Below the pieces are notes generated by a model. The model saw nothing but the letters and a program-made list of their open reading frames with translations. It made no database searches and was not told the origin of the DNA. DNA of 64,000 nt from Phytopythium helicoides (lineage: Eukaryota > Oomycota > Peronosporomycetes > Pythiales > Pythiaceae): assembly GCA_024867545.1 (NCBI GenBank), contig JANFNE010000010.1, forward strand, positions 496,001-560,000. Reading direction: 5' to 3'. Position numbers and translations under genes: made by a program. Below are positions 37,842 to 50,660 of this stretch, piece after piece. Within the stretch, counting starts at the first letter, position 1; each line of letters starts with the position of its first letter.

Positions 37842-38334
37842 CGCGGAGGCCGCGCGGTCGCCAAAGTGTCCGCTCGTCGTCGCCCGGCTCGGGGCGCGGC
37901 GCTCCTCACGGGGAGCTTCACGATCGGACGCGATGCGACACGGAGCTGTCGGCCACGACACCACGTCAGAATCCTCAAGCAGACGGTCAGCTTGGCGCCG
38001 CGAACCCGCAACGCTCGTTCACGCACCTCGAGCCTCGACGCGGCGATCTGCGGAGCCCACGCGGCGCGTTGGAAAGTGGCGCGCGCCTCGCGTTGGAACG
38101 CCAGCCGGCGCTCGCTTGGTGGATCCGCAGAGCTCCCGGCGCCTGCGCTTGCTGGCTGAGCGCCGCGTGACGCCGAGTTGGCGCCAGCGCCGGCTCTGGA
38201 CGCCGCCGCCGCTGCTGCCACCGCCTCTGGCGGTTCTTCAAGGCGCCAGCATCCTCGTGAGCCAGCCATGCGAAAAACCGGCGGCGGATCTTGGCGCCAC
38301 TGCATGTGGAGCCAATCAGCGCGCGCGACCATAG

Positions 38335-39095
38335 TGAAACCGAGTGAAATCCGCCGAGGATGGGGATGGATGGGCGGTCACCCCCGTGTCACCAGCCGGT
38401 GGATCTGGTAGCGGCGCGTGCTGTGGTTTGGTAGACGCACTGCTGCGACCGATACAAATGACGAGAGAAGGGGTGGTGCGCATATGATTTTGGAGATGTG
38501 CGGATAGCATATTTTTGAATTTGAAAAAGTGGTGGGTGGCGAAGCTTTCAAGCGACGAGCCATAAATTACGAGCGATCTTGGGTTCAGTATGGGGGCGGA
38601 GCGGAATTTTCAGCCCGTATCTTCCACCACCCATGTGGCCGTCATGGGTGAACTGTTCACTGAGCAACAAGTCAGTGACAATGCGGACGCTTCAAATGTT
38701 TTTGGCTGTTCACATGAAGGGCGACTGGAGACGTCAAGGGCCGTGGAAGCTCTCGCCAGTGCGCAGATCTCGGTGCCGGTGGCGTTGATGCGGTCCACCG
38801 AGAAGCCATTGTCGAGTCGATGAGAAAGCGTGAAACAAAGAGGTGAAAAACCGTGAAAAATGCAGACGGCCGTGCCGGTCGTCGAGACGAAGTGTTCGTT
38901 CATGCGCGTAGTGATCACCTTGTCGCGAGCTTTTCGTTCATCTACATACAGCCTGCGACGACCGAGTTCATGGAGTTGTGGCGGCACTTGCCCGCAGATC
39001 CGCCCGCAAAGATACGCTCGGCCAAAGAAGAGCTCGCCGTTACGTCGCGAAGACCAGCTTCAACATGATCAAGCGGCGAGGAGCACCATGCACTT
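38335..39095. other. Intergenic stretch, nothing recognised
   Basis: This is about 760 bp between two minus-strand genes. The small open frames on both strands overlap one another and show no domain, signal peptide or repeat. It is probably the 3' flank of the LRRC45-like gene plus upstream DNA of its neighbour. Confidence 0.4.
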
Positions 39096-41432
39096 TCAAG
39101 TGGTCGCTGTGTCTCCTGCAGCCGCCGCTCCCTTGCGTCTGGCGCGCTCCTTGGCCACTTGCTGCTGCACGAAGCCCGTGATCGAGTCGGCGAGCTCGTC
39201 CACCCGCCGCTCGTGCTCGTGGCGCAGCGTCGCGCTCTCCCGCTCCAGCCGCGCCGCCTTCTTCTCGAGCTCGGCCACCAGCTCGCTCTTCTCAGCCAAG
39301 GAGGCCGCGAACTCCTCAGCCCGCGCCTGCTCGGCCGCCGCCATCCGCTGCCTCAGACATCAGAAGTGCGACGCACAAGGATCGTGAGAAGAGGGCGAAA
39401 GATCAGGAGATCGGCAGACGGACCAACGTCCGTCCATGGATGGATGGAGGCTGCTTGGCTCACCTGGATGCGCTCCTCCAGCGATGCCTGCGTCGTCTCC
39501 ATCCGCCTGCTCTGCTCCTGGAAGCGCCGCTCCTGCTGCTGTCGCAGCTCCTCGCTCTGCTGCTGCTCCATCTGCAGCGTCCGCAATCGGTCCGCCGCGG
39601 CCCGCAGCTCCTGCTCGCGCTCGAGCAGCTCATCCTTGGTGACTCGGAGCTGCTGGGCGTGCGACTGCTGCAGCACCGCTCTCTCCTCGCGAAGACACGC
39701 GATCTCCTGCTGGTGCCTGTCGACCTCCTTCTCTAGGTGCTGCCGGCCGGCCTTGACCTCCTCCAGCTGCGCCTGCACGGCGCTCACTGTGCGCTGCACG
39801 CGATCCTGCACGTCCACCTCCCACTGCTTCTTGAGATCGACGTGTGCCTTTTCGTGCTCAAGCTCTGCGTGCAGGAGCTTGGCCTGCAGCGTCTCGGCCT
39901 TTTCCTTGAGCTCTCGCGCCGACTGCTGGGCAGCTTCGGCATTGGATGTCGCCAGCTCCAACTGGGCTCGCAGCGAGTTCATGGCGAGCTCATGCTCTCG
40001 TGTCGCAGTTCCTAGCTTACTCTCGACATGTGCCACTAGACCAGCCTCCCGGCGCTCGAACTCTCGCTGAGAGTCGGCGAGCTGTGACGTTAGCTTCGCC
40101 ACCTCAGCCTCCTGCGAGCTGCGAAATGCACTATGACTCAGTTCAGGATTGTCACGAATGGCGCAAGTCCACTTACCACAGTGCGAGACTTTTCCGGTGG
40201 AGCTCGCCTTGGAGCTTGTATGTCTCCTCCTCTAGCTGTGCGATTTGCTTGGATTTTTGCTCAACGTTCTTGGCAGCGAGTGCCTCCATGTGAAGAAGTT
40301 TCTCGCGCGCAAGCACATTCTCCTTTTCAACTGCGAGTCTTGTGGTCCGGTACTCTTCGAACTCGAGTGCTCGCTTGTTCTCGAGCTCGTCCAACTTCAT
40401 TTTCATCTCGTGGATCTCTCGCTTTGCGTCAGCCTCCCTCGTCTGATATCTGTCACGATCCTCCTTGGCAACTGTCGCTTCCTTTTGTAGCATGCTCACT
40501 TGGGCTTCCAGTTCATCGATCCGCTCGCTCTGATCAATTGACAAGTGGCGTTAGCGAGATGTCGATCCTAGCTGATTGCGGGTCGAGTATTGTAGCGTAC
40601 CAGCTTCTGCTTGTCCTTCTTGCCGGCTGCCACGACCGCTTCGAGGTCGTCTTTCTCTGCCATCAAGTGCAGCAAGAGCTTGTCGCTCTGATGATCTGTT
40701 TGCTCGGTCGTGGCTGGCTTTTGTGGCGAAACCGCAGGACTAGTGCACGGGTTGTTGTCTCCGCAACCTACATCGACTGCGTGACCTGATAGCGTCCTCT
40801 CCTCTTGAAGCGTTTGGTTGCGTGCCAGCAGCTTCTCAATCTCGTCGACCTGTTTGAGGCTGCAGTTGTTACCCATAAGCTCAAGCGTTAGCAGAGTGTA
40901 GTTGCTCTGCAGAGCCTCGCGGAATGCAAGCACCCCTGCTCCACCAATCTCATTCCATCGAAGGTCAAGCCGACGAAGCGTTCGGTTGCGGAGTAGTGCG
41001 CGCGCCAGCGCCTTGGCTCCTTCGGGGCTCACATTGTTGTTCCGTAGGTCCAAGGAAACGAGAGTCGTATCCACCTCGAGGGCTCGTGCAAGTGCGTCGA
41101 CGCCTTCGTCCAGCTGCCCAACGTTGTTCCATTCGAGGCAAATGGATGCGACCGAGTGCGGTCCTCGAGCTAAAAAGTCTGCCAGAACCTTCGCACCTGC
41201 CTGGGCCGAAGCGATTTCCCCTCAGGTCGAGGTGGATCGGGCCGGGGGCTGCAGTGCGAGCCGCCTCGACCACCTGCGAGCACTTCTCGTCGCCCCAGTA
41301 CAAGTTGCTGAAGTTGAGTACAGGCCTCTTGAGAGCGTTTAGGGGACCCGGCAGACCCGAGAGCAGCGTCAAGAGGAACCGCCGAGCCTGGAGGCCGAGC
41401 GATCGGCGAGAACGCAGAGGAGACGTCCCCAT
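39096..41432 (-). CDS. LRRC45: LRRC45-like leucine-rich repeat and coiled-coil protein
   Basis: Four exons on the minus strand: about 41432-40600, 40533-40184, about 40121-39461, and 39352-39096. The N-terminus has five or six RNI-type LRRs with the segments LDLRGNRFG, CLEWNNVG, LDLRNNNVSPEGAKALA and RRLDLRWNEIGGAGV. The remaining two thirds is continuous heptad coiled coil (for example REFERREAGLVAHVESKL). LRRs followed by a long coiled coil, and the shared LEWN...LDLRNN...LDLRWN series, match animal LRRC45, a centrosome-linker and basal-body protein. A single frame change at 41203-41205 is cured by removing one G from GGGCC on the plus strand. The start is the first ATG in the conserved frame; an earlier start is possible. 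A basal-body role in zoospores is inference. Confidence 0.7.
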
Positions 41433-42541
41433 GGCTCTGGTCGTGCAGCTCGCCAAGAGTCATGTTTGCAAAATGGATACCTTCCGTCAACGACTGTAGC
41501 CATTGCTACATGGGTTGATATTGGTGTGGACCACTTTGAGATTGCAAAGGCGGCGGGTACAGTACGGTAGAGGATTCACATGGCAGCTTTCTGCCTGCTT
41601 GTCCAGCGTGGCAGTCGGCGGTGGTGTTCGAGCCTGTGCCCAAGGATGGAGAAGCGGTGCGGAGCCGCACAATGGATGCACTAGGACCGTGCATATTCGA
41701 GTTTTCTACTTCACCCACGCGAGTTTTTGCTCTCTGCAAGACAGTTTCCATGAATGCTGGAACGTGACGGCGAGCGCTCTGGGCCGCACACGCCGCGAAC
41801 AAATCTCATGAGGCCGTGGGGCCTCCGCGCTACACACAGCACAGCTCGAATGGGAGCAGGTCCCGCTCTCGCAAGATCTCGTTTGCGTGGTCCCTCTCTC
41901 GATCTTTGATTGCAAGTTGAGCCATTGACGATCGACGACTCGCGGCTGGGCGTGCGGGCGGGAGCTCAGCACAGGTGCCCGTGCTTTTGGCAGCATGGGT
42001 GCCAGAATCCAGACGGCGATCAGTCCAACAGCAGAATTTGACGCGGCACGTGCACCTGTCCGCCGGTCTCTCGCTGATATCTTTACGTCTGCACCGAGTG
42101 CCGCAACCGCGATCTGTGATGTTCCTGTATATCACCACCTTCCTGCATGATCCTGAGCCGCAGCCTTCATACTCGTAGTAAAACCCTCCGATCGAGTCGC
42201 TCGTGATGGCCAGCAAACAAACCCGCAGGCTCCAAATCCTCTCGCTGCTCGCTCCGCGAGCCAACGAGCCTTTAGAAGCGACGCCAATCGCCGATAGGCC
42301 TGAGCTGCTCGGCCCCGTTTGCCGTCTACGTCACCAGGCCACTGAGGCCAGCGGTCCTCGCTCCTCTTGGTTTTTGTATGGGGCTTATACCACGCGCGAC
42401 TCACCCCGCCAGCTGCTGCCGGCTCTTCTGCGCGACCGGATGCTCATTTGAGCTTCGCCTCACCGCAGGTTCATGACGCTCTTCACTCTTGGATTTGCTC
42501 GCTACGCGTTGTGTGTCGAGCGCTTGCAGTTGTAGAAGAAA
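41433..42541. other. Intergenic stretch, nothing recognised
   Basis: This is about 1.1 kb between the divergent LRRC45-like and kinase genes. It presumably holds both promoters. The open frames of 60-144 codons lie on both strands on top of each other and resemble no family. No CCAAT box or initiator stood out. Confidence 0.4.
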
Positions 42542-43907
42542 ATGCCGGCGACGCCTGCGGACGCGACGCCTCGCGTGCGCTTCCGGCTGCAGCAGAGCGC
42601 CGACGGCCGGACGTGCGTGGATGTGGTCGAGTGTCCGGCGTCCAGGCGGCTGCTGGTGGACAAGCACGCCGTCGTGGCGGACCCCAGGGCCAAGGACGTG
42701 GCTGCGGCCGCGCTGCACGAGCTGGACGTGCTGCTGTCGCTGCAGCAGCTGCAGGACGACGCCAGCGGCCAGCACCGACACCTCCGCGACCACGTGGTGC
42801 GGCTGGAGGGCTACCGCCTAGAGGGCGAGCGGCTCCACGTGCTGCAGGAGTTCTGTGCCCGTGGGGACCTGCAACGAACGGTGGAGCGAGAGGCGAGGCT
42901 CGTACGGGCCGGGCTGCTCAACGTCGAAGACGGCCGCACCACGAGCGTGAGGGGAGTGAGGACGCTCTTCAGGCAGCTGCTGCGCGGAGTCGCGGCGCTG
43001 CATGCCGCGGGCGTGGCCCACCTCGACCTCTCGCTCGAGAACGTGCTGCTCACGGACGCAGAGGTCGTCAAGGTCGCGGACCTTGGCCACGCCGTGCGGA
43101 TCGCCAACGCCTCGCAGTGCATCACAGCCCGCAAAAGACGCGTATGCTGCGCCGGAGCTGCTGGCTCCCCAGACACAGCAGGTGGACGTGACCAAGTGCG
43201 ACTCGTGGGCTCTTGGCGTCATCCTATATGCACTGTGCGCCAAGCGAGCGCTCGTCTCGCGTGCCGACGGCAGTGATGCTTTCTTCGCTGAAATGTGCAA
43301 GATCGGCGCCAGGCGAGCTCTTCGCCGCCGATTTGTGCGGGAGGCCGAGTCTCCGGCTCCGTGCTCGCTGTTTGCAGCCCCCGAGCAGCTCCCGTCTGGG
43401 CTCTTCGACCTCATGAGCCGTCTGCTCGACGTGGACCCGAACTCCCGGATGTCGCCAGCAACGGCGCTCCAGCACCCATGGCTCTCGAACGTTATCACGC
43501 GCCGAGTCTCGGCAGCATCGTTGCCTGAACGGGCGACGCAGCCGATCTTTCGCCGCGCCTCAAGCATGAACTCTAGCACTAGCATTCCCACCAACCACGG
43601 TCGCCAGACAACTGTGTCCAAGACTGTAAGTATCAACTCTATTCAAGGCCGCCACACCACGACGCCGAAGTCCTCAGTTATCGCCACTCAAAGCCGTCCG
43701 AGTACATTTGTGCGGTCCTCAAGCGTCGGGAGCCACCAAGGCCGGCAGCCAACAACGAAAAAGTTGTCTGAACCTGTCCATGGCAACCGCATGGAGCTCA
43801 AAATGGAGTCTGGCTCGCCCGAGCGAAGCTCCAGTCGCCGAACGCTCCGCAATGAGATTGTTCTCGACGAGACTCGTGTAGCCATGCTTCGCCCTTCGGC
43901 GAGCTGA
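42542..43907 (+). CDS. Serine/threonine protein kinase with repetitive basic tail
   Basis: This is an intronless gene of about 455 residues. The kinase core spans residues about 10-325. It has a hinge with LHVLQEFCARGDL, catalytic loop HLDLSLENVLL (catalytic Asp and Asn kept, HRD changed to HLD), magnesium loop DLGHA (DFG changed to DLG), an APE motif within AYAAPELL, then CDSWALGVILYAL and the usual Arg of subdomain XI (NSRMSPATALQHPWL). The glycine-rich loop is poor and the ATP-binding Lys is probably in LLVDKHAV. The closest general type is the CAMK/SNF1-like group common in oomycetes. The frame changes at about 43126-43130 (AGCCC); one base less restores the activation segment. The Ser/Thr/Arg-rich tail has three GR[QH]xT copies. 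Substrates are unknown. Confidence 0.8.
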
Positions 43908-44137
43908 ATCTCAAGGGACGACACCAACAAGACCACAGTATGAACAAGTAGATTATGCGTTGTAAGACAACTTAATGTATTCAAGTTATCCGTTACTCTG
44001 CTTTGTGAAACCACCAGCCGGAGCTGAAAGCAGCCAGGAGCCGCTTCAAAATTCTCGTCACTACACCGCAAGAGCGCATACCGCCTCAAAATCATCGCCT
44101 CCTACGCCATTTATTCGGGCGTCAGCCATTCTCACTA

Positions 44138-47100
44138 ATGAGGCGACACTTCTTGTTCGCGAGGGAGGACGCGGCTGAGCCGAGCGTCGGTGATGCTGCA
44201 ACAGACAAGAGCCTGCTTCGATTGTGGCTTGAGCGACGTGAAAAGCTGGCGGAGGATCCTTCGGTAAGCTCGCATTTTGTTTTCTTCTGGGATCTGGCTA
44301 AGCCACCAGAGAGAGGCGTACTGTTTCAATCGGAGTACATATTTTTCTTTGCTCGCGTCGCAACCGCGCTCATCGACTCGATTCGGTCGGCTCAAGTCGC
44401 CGATCAAGTAGCACAACGGGATTGGCTGTACGATAGTCATGGCGATGCCTGCAAGTATAGCGCAGGGAGTTCACGTGGGCAAGCATCCATGCAAGTACAA
44501 TCTTATCTCTCGTTCGAAATGTTTCGAGAAGCTCTCATGGAAATCGCTGAATTGCTGCTTCCTGTCGAGAGCGATGCGTCTGTCTTTGCCTCTTTCTTCT
44601 TGAACTTCGTGAATGCATCGCCTTTCCACCCGGACTGACGGCTTCCCGAGATAGTGATGACGATGATCCACCCAGTACATTGTCCCTCGAGGCAGCGACC
44701 TATGCTCTGAGAGACTTTCGAGACATCCAAAAGATTCGTGGCGCATTTTTGCAAAGTGGGCCACCCAGTCGGGATCGTCTAGCTGATATTGCAGGTTTGC
44801 CACCTCCAGAATCGCGCCGAATGTCACTGAAGCAGTTACTTTTGTGTTATAATCCTCGCAAACTTGCGCTTTCTCGTGCGTTCTCGACTCTTGCACGAGT
44901 CGATCATGATCGAGTGGATGGTATTGATACGATTGACGAGACAGGAACCGCTCTTGAACAACAGCTCCACGGCTAACTTGCTCAAGTGAGAATGAATCGC
45001 TCAACATCCCGCTGGTTTCTACACGCCATCTAAATTTTGATAGTGACGATATATGGGATTCGGAGCTTGCTTTTATCCAGTCCCTTGAAAGTTTCCCAGC
45101 TCCACGCATTGCGGTTGTTGGAGCCCCTTTCACAGGTAAGACACGCTTCGCCAAATTGTTAGCAAAAAAGATGCGGCTACGGTATCTATCTTCTGAAATC
45201 AGTGTTCAGATGGCTGTGGACGCGCTGCGTCAACGGCGTGAAAGCCAAAAAAGCAAACTCGCAGTTGAAGACGCAAACATGGAGGAAGAATCAGAGCCGA
45301 TCGAGGCAAATGATGACACAAATGCACCCGACACTATGCTAAACGGAGATCCACCCCTTCTTGATGAACGTAATGTAGTCATTGACCCACAAGAGCCTGA
45401 GCAACCTGATCCCCTAGCAGATCTGTTTACAGACCACGACCTCAATTTGCTACTATCAGGTCTGACTCTATCGCGCGAAAAAGCAATCGGACTGCTGATC
45501 TACTTTGCCACTGCCTCTCTATTAGCTGGTGTGGGAGTTATCCTTGACGACGTGCATCCACGTGAGCTACGAGGAGAGATTGGAATTGATTTTCTGGTGT
45601 CGCTTCACAGCACCAAGGTTGATCTTCGCTTGCGTGCAACTGGATTACAATGCGCACCCACAACACGAAGGCTCTATTCAGAAAGAGAACTTTCTCTCTT
45701 ACTTCACACCGACACCAAGAAATCTGACGAGGATACAAGTCTGCTAGCAAACCTCGGCTTCGCTGATGACTTGAGCGATGAAGACGACTACAATTCTACA
45801 AATCGCCTCAATAATCCAATCAAGGCGATGAACGCACTGAATGACCTTGAAACTCTGGAAGAAGGGCAAAACGGTGTCGAACCTTTAGGTGAGGAGATTC
45901 TAGCAACACCTAGACCTGATGAAGTCAGCGAGGCGTCAAATCTAAAGCCAGGAATCCTAGCTAACGACATCGTGGCCTTGACAGAGGCTCCAGTTCCGCT
46001 CCGCTCTTTGACTGCCGAGTTTTTTAACACTCGTTATCAGCAATATCGAGAGCGAGTAAAAGCACTTGAAGCGATACATAGCAGCACACCAGAAGAAAAA
46101 TGGGATATCATTCCAGTACTAGCGACTCAAGGGCTTGCAACAGGTGTTCGCCAGTGTGTCGAGATGATTTGTGGGGTGCGTGGTTGCCACTTGTTTGTAA
46201 AATCACCACTGTGGAACTCACTAGATGTCATCAATTGTTCATGGTTAGAATGACTTAGGTACTTCTCGTCTGAATCCTTCTCAGCGGGCAACTCCGATTA
46301 ATCTCCCCGACACACTTATCCCACCTGACAACCTCGAAGGAGAAGCAACTATATCGCGTGCAGAACAGATGCGCTGTTTACTATTTGGCGATTGGGCAGA
46401 TGCAATCGATCGAGCAAATGACGAGATCAACGGTGAGTCTCTGGCATCACTGCCAATACCTCCTTCTGATGGAGAGGGACAATCAATTAAATCAGCAATT
46501 CGTTGGCGGAGGCTTTCACGCTGGCGCGAATTTTGCCCAGTTACCTCGGTTGCAGAGCATCGCTTAGTAGTAGGCAATCCAACGTCCGCAGCCACTCTCG
46601 CAGGTCGCGTTTACCTCTTCGCGTCTTCAGCAGCTCGTGAAGCGTTTTGCTTACACCCATTGCAATACTTGCGTCGAGATCCAAGTACCTTCATTAGCCT
46701 TCCATCAAAAGTCTGGGTATTACATCGAAGTTCAGGGATCATTTCTGCCGGCTTTTGGATAAGTTGCAACACTCGTTGAGGCTTACTCGGGTATCAGCGA
46801 CAGAGACTCTTTCGACTACTTCTTTATCTGAAGAGCTGCGGAGTCGCTTAATTTCTGGGGGCACATTATCTGTGAAGGAAATGGCACAAATAGTTTGTAC
46901 AAAGCTAGCAAATGATACGCATGGTAAGTGGATCTTGCACGACTTACCATTAACCCCAGAAACTATCGCAGAATTGCAAGCCAGCGCATGTCTTCCAGAT
47001 GTGATCATTGCAGTCGATGAGCCCAACGAAAATCAGGAGAATGGGATCCACAATTCCTTGAATGACCTTCGTGCCAAGGCCTTCGCTGAACATCTCAAAA

Positions 47101-50100
47101 ATAGTGATCAAGAGCTACCGCCACATGGTTTGCCGTTGAAGCGATGCTCTATCTATAATATCTTGAGTGACGACGGCATCGAAGATGCACTAGCAAAAAT
47201 CCATGCCCTAATCAACCCATTATTTCCTCGTGCTGACAGTGAGACAGACGGTCATGTTCCAACAGACCAACTTAAAGCACCCAAGCCACCTATCCAGCCA
47301 GAAGATGAGTCGACTGCAACCCTACTATCAACCATGCTCGCACCATCGGCAACGTCCACACCCATATCATCACTTCTTGGTGACTCCCACCGCTTCTGTG
47401 CCGTCTCATGGAAGAAAAGTGGTGCACTGGTCCCGGGGCTTCCAGCCTATGTTTCTTCTTTCCGTCAACGAATTTACGCTTCTCCGGAGCTGCGGAGCAA
47501 GCTGCCTTTGAGCAAAATCCTCTTCGATATATCCCCTCATCGCCATCCGAGGTAGTTACTCTTGTGCCGCTCATCATTATAATTGGAGCGAGAGGCTCAG
47601 GAACAAGAAGAATCACGGAGGCTTTGGCATCAAAATCAAGCAAGCATTATTCCACACTAACTATCGACATGCCTGCGTTTCAGCAAACAGTAAATCGGAA
47701 ACGAAAACTGATGTCAATTAGAGCTGAGACAGAATCTAGTGAAGATCCTGAAGAAGAAGCCAAAATTACGATCGAAGCGCTTCAAAACACTTTAGATGCT
47801 ACTAAGACTGTCTGGCGCCAAAATTTGCACGCTCAAAAAGAATCTGCAGTTGTTTGTTTGCCAGGCATTCCGACTGTGAATAGCATTTACGGTAGCACAA
47901 GTGATGAGCTAGCAAGAAGTCCCGATACCAGCTCGAGCCGCATCGATACTGATGATGACCTCGACTTTTCAGTTCCTACACAATCTGTCCTCGACGCCAT
48001 GCTCACAGTGGGGATAGTTCCATCACTGGTCATCCCACTTGAATTGTCTGAAAGCGTGGTTGTTCAGCGGCGAGTAGCTTCATGGCTTCGACGAGAGAAA
48101 GCAGTTCGAGAGAAATGTGCGCAAATGAAAGCCGCTGCCAAATGCAAGCCTAAAGTCAGAGGATCACAGGCTGACGAAGCAAATGAAGGCGAGGAGGAGG
48201 AGGAAGAAGTCGATTTGGAGACACTGCAGTCAGAGTACGCTGAAAAAGTGGCGAGCGAGTTTGCGGCAGATGTAGAGGCTGTCGCCGCCTTCCTTGATAC
48301 ATTCCGGGCTCGCGGGGTTGAGATCGCCAATGGGATTGACGCTGATGGTTCAATGCGGCAACGTGTAAAACGTGTGGAGATTGCGGTATCAAACTATGTA
48401 GCTCGCAAGAATTCATTATTTTCGCCACTCTACTACCTCACTACGTCTTCAGATGGAAGGGCATCTCCAGATAAGGAAAAAACTTTTCTCGCCCGTCTCG
48501 TAGGCGGGGAGCTTGCAGTTGGGAAGCATGGCACCCGTTGCCCTGCCAGTAAGCCTGACTCAATCACACGAGTTCGCACTCGCGACGATCTACTGTCAAG
48601 CGCAGTAGTTTACCAAGATCGGGTTTACTTTCCTGAAAGTGCGAGTGCACGAGCCACTTTTCAGATGCCGTCCTTGGGAGTTCATGAGCTCTGACTCTTA
48701 TTCCACCCCCGCATCCTCTGGCTTGCACTGTTATCGGCGCCCCGTACACCCCAACAGCTCGGCTTGGCCGTCACCTAGCGCGTGTAACAGGCGCAATTTA
48801 TGTATCTCCTCAGTCAGCTATTGCTTGGGTAAGCAAATGTCTTGGAGGCACTACGTTGTGGAATCAACTTGCAGCGATGAAGGAAGCTGGTATAGATGCT
48901 GTTCAAGATGAATCGATAGTTCGAGCTGCTATCTTTGCTCGCCTTCAGTCAGCCGACTGCCTTTCTCGTGGCTGGATTTTATGCGATTACGTTCTCATGC
49001 CTGAAGAGATAGAGCGTTTTGATACTGATGGTGATGGCAGTATTGTTCGCGAGGTTCGAGTTGAGCCCGGGCTTCTTTTTATTGTCGAGGACAGTTTCCA
49101 ATCTGCATGGAATCGAAGTCAGCAATCACTGACAGCTCCCGTAGCAGCTACAACGATGGATAATTTGGTGGCCAGAGAAAAGCTCGCTGGCGAATTTTCC
49201 ACTTGGCAAAACCGCCGACTTGATCTGATTAGTACATGGATGCGAACTTATGGGGACCCGCTGCTACAGTTACTTCCGCTACAAGAACCAACTTCCTGCA
49301 AAACCGGATTTTGGAACCTTCTCGACCGTGCACAGAAGCATGTGGAGCGGCATCTTGCAGTAGTTCGGCACCATCGATTTCTCCATGCATCTAAAGTCCG
49401 CCAGAACGTCACATGTTCCGTGCGGAGTGTACCGCGCTCGTTGCCGGCATTGTTGGCTCGAGCACATTCTGTATTTGGGTCGTTTTGCCCCGTTGATTTG
49501 AGTGAAGGTCGATATGTGGCAATCCCACCTTCTAGTAGAGAGCTATGTGTTGACTACGGAAAAATGAGCTTCTGGCTAGCAAACGAGGACAATCTCAAAA
49601 GATTTTGTGATGATCCAGAAAGATATGTTGGGCTCGAAGCAATCGATCACGCCAATGAGTTGCTTGAAAAAGCACCTGTGGAAGCCTCCTTACTGAGTCT
49701 CATCTCGGTTGGCGACTGTGACTTTCCGGAGTTGAAGGGATACTGCCCTGTGACGTTCTCTACATCAGCAGGTGAAAACAGTAGCGATAACAAGGAAGGT
49801 GCCAGGGCGAGCTGGAAGGCAATTATTAAGGGCAGCGTCTTCTTTCGCGCAACTTATGAGCGCAAGGTGTTTTTGATGGCATCACAAGAAGCGCGGCGTG
49901 AGTTTCTAAAGGACCCGACTCGGTTCATTGGTCTGAAGCTTCCTGTAAAACTTCCTCCTCAAGTTACTGTTGCCCTATCAACTAATTATCCAGGTCGCAT
50001 CGAGCAGATTCTCAGCGCAGTCTTGCAAGATTCTTTGTTGACACTTGGAAGCGTGCGACCAAAGTTTCCAGGCGCAACCACCGCATCCTCCGCATGTGTT

Positions 50101-50536
50101 TTCCTGGCGCTAATCCTTCAACAACATCGGCCGTGAGGGAGCCAGAAAGAAACACATTGAAGTCAATCAGGAGCACTCGATAGAGATGACCGATGACAAA
50201 GATAGCGACGATGATGCAGTTCTAACTGCATTTCAGCGCGATTGTCAGCTTGCAGCAACTTTGCGGCGCGCAGCTACTCCATCATCGCCGTCCTGTGGTC
50301 CAGCAATACGAGGTGTCCGAGGGCTACTATCTTCTTTCTCAGGGTCGTCCCTCCCAGCGTTAGACTCCCAGACCGTTGAGGAGTCGATTAATGGCCAACC
50401 AGCTGAAGATGTTTTGGAGCAAGCTCAGCAACGATTCGATGCCATCGCAAAGTGTGACGAGACTGCGCGATACATTTTTATGGAGTACGCAACTTCAAAT
50501 GCGGCAAGAAAACAAAGTCAATTCGGTCTCAAGTGA
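44138..50536 (+). CDS. AK9-like protein with multiple adenylate-kinase modules, frame-broken
   Basis: A very large protein (about 2,100 residues) is read across seven single-base frame changes, at 44632, 44971, 46750, 47489, 48688, 50109 and 50141. Each is cured by one added G in front of C or AC. One intron is likely (46173-46248). The repeated module is a 'DP..(F/Y)I' segment, for example FEQNPLRYIPSSPSEVV, LRRDPSTFISLPSKVWVL and FLKDPTRFIGLKLPVKLPP, followed by a nucleoside-kinase P-loop position, as in animal AK9. Only the first P-loop, IAVVGAPFTGKTRFAKLLA (about 45112), is intact. Long acidic linkers separate modules. The last part has the AK9-type NPSTTSAVRE segment and an acidic tail ending QSQFGLK. 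At least one module should bind nucleotide and could phosphorylate AMP or another nucleoside monophosphate; the others look structural. The 5' end (MRRHFLFARED) is the first ATG in frame. Confidence 0.75.
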
Positions 50537-50660
50537 TACACTCGTCACGTGGTGCCATTGGGATAGATAGCATGACTATGTTGATTAGAAATATGACGAA
50601 AATAAAGCTATGCATCCTCAAAATTTGAAAGCTCAACACAGGTCACTGGAATCTTCACTC

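Noticed and set aside
38590..38987. Small overlapping frames on both strands as a possible gene
   Set aside because: No conserved features, no splice sites, and the frames overlap each other on opposite strands.
44263..44320. Possible intron (GTAAGC ... CACCAG) near the start of the AK9-like gene
   Set aside because: Removing it shifts the frame, while reading through keeps a continuous protein-like sequence.
44971..50141. Programmed -1 frameshifting in the AK9-like gene
   Set aside because: Seven shifts with no common slippery heptamer or downstream structure, and similar shifts of the opposite sign in other genes; G-run length error explains all.
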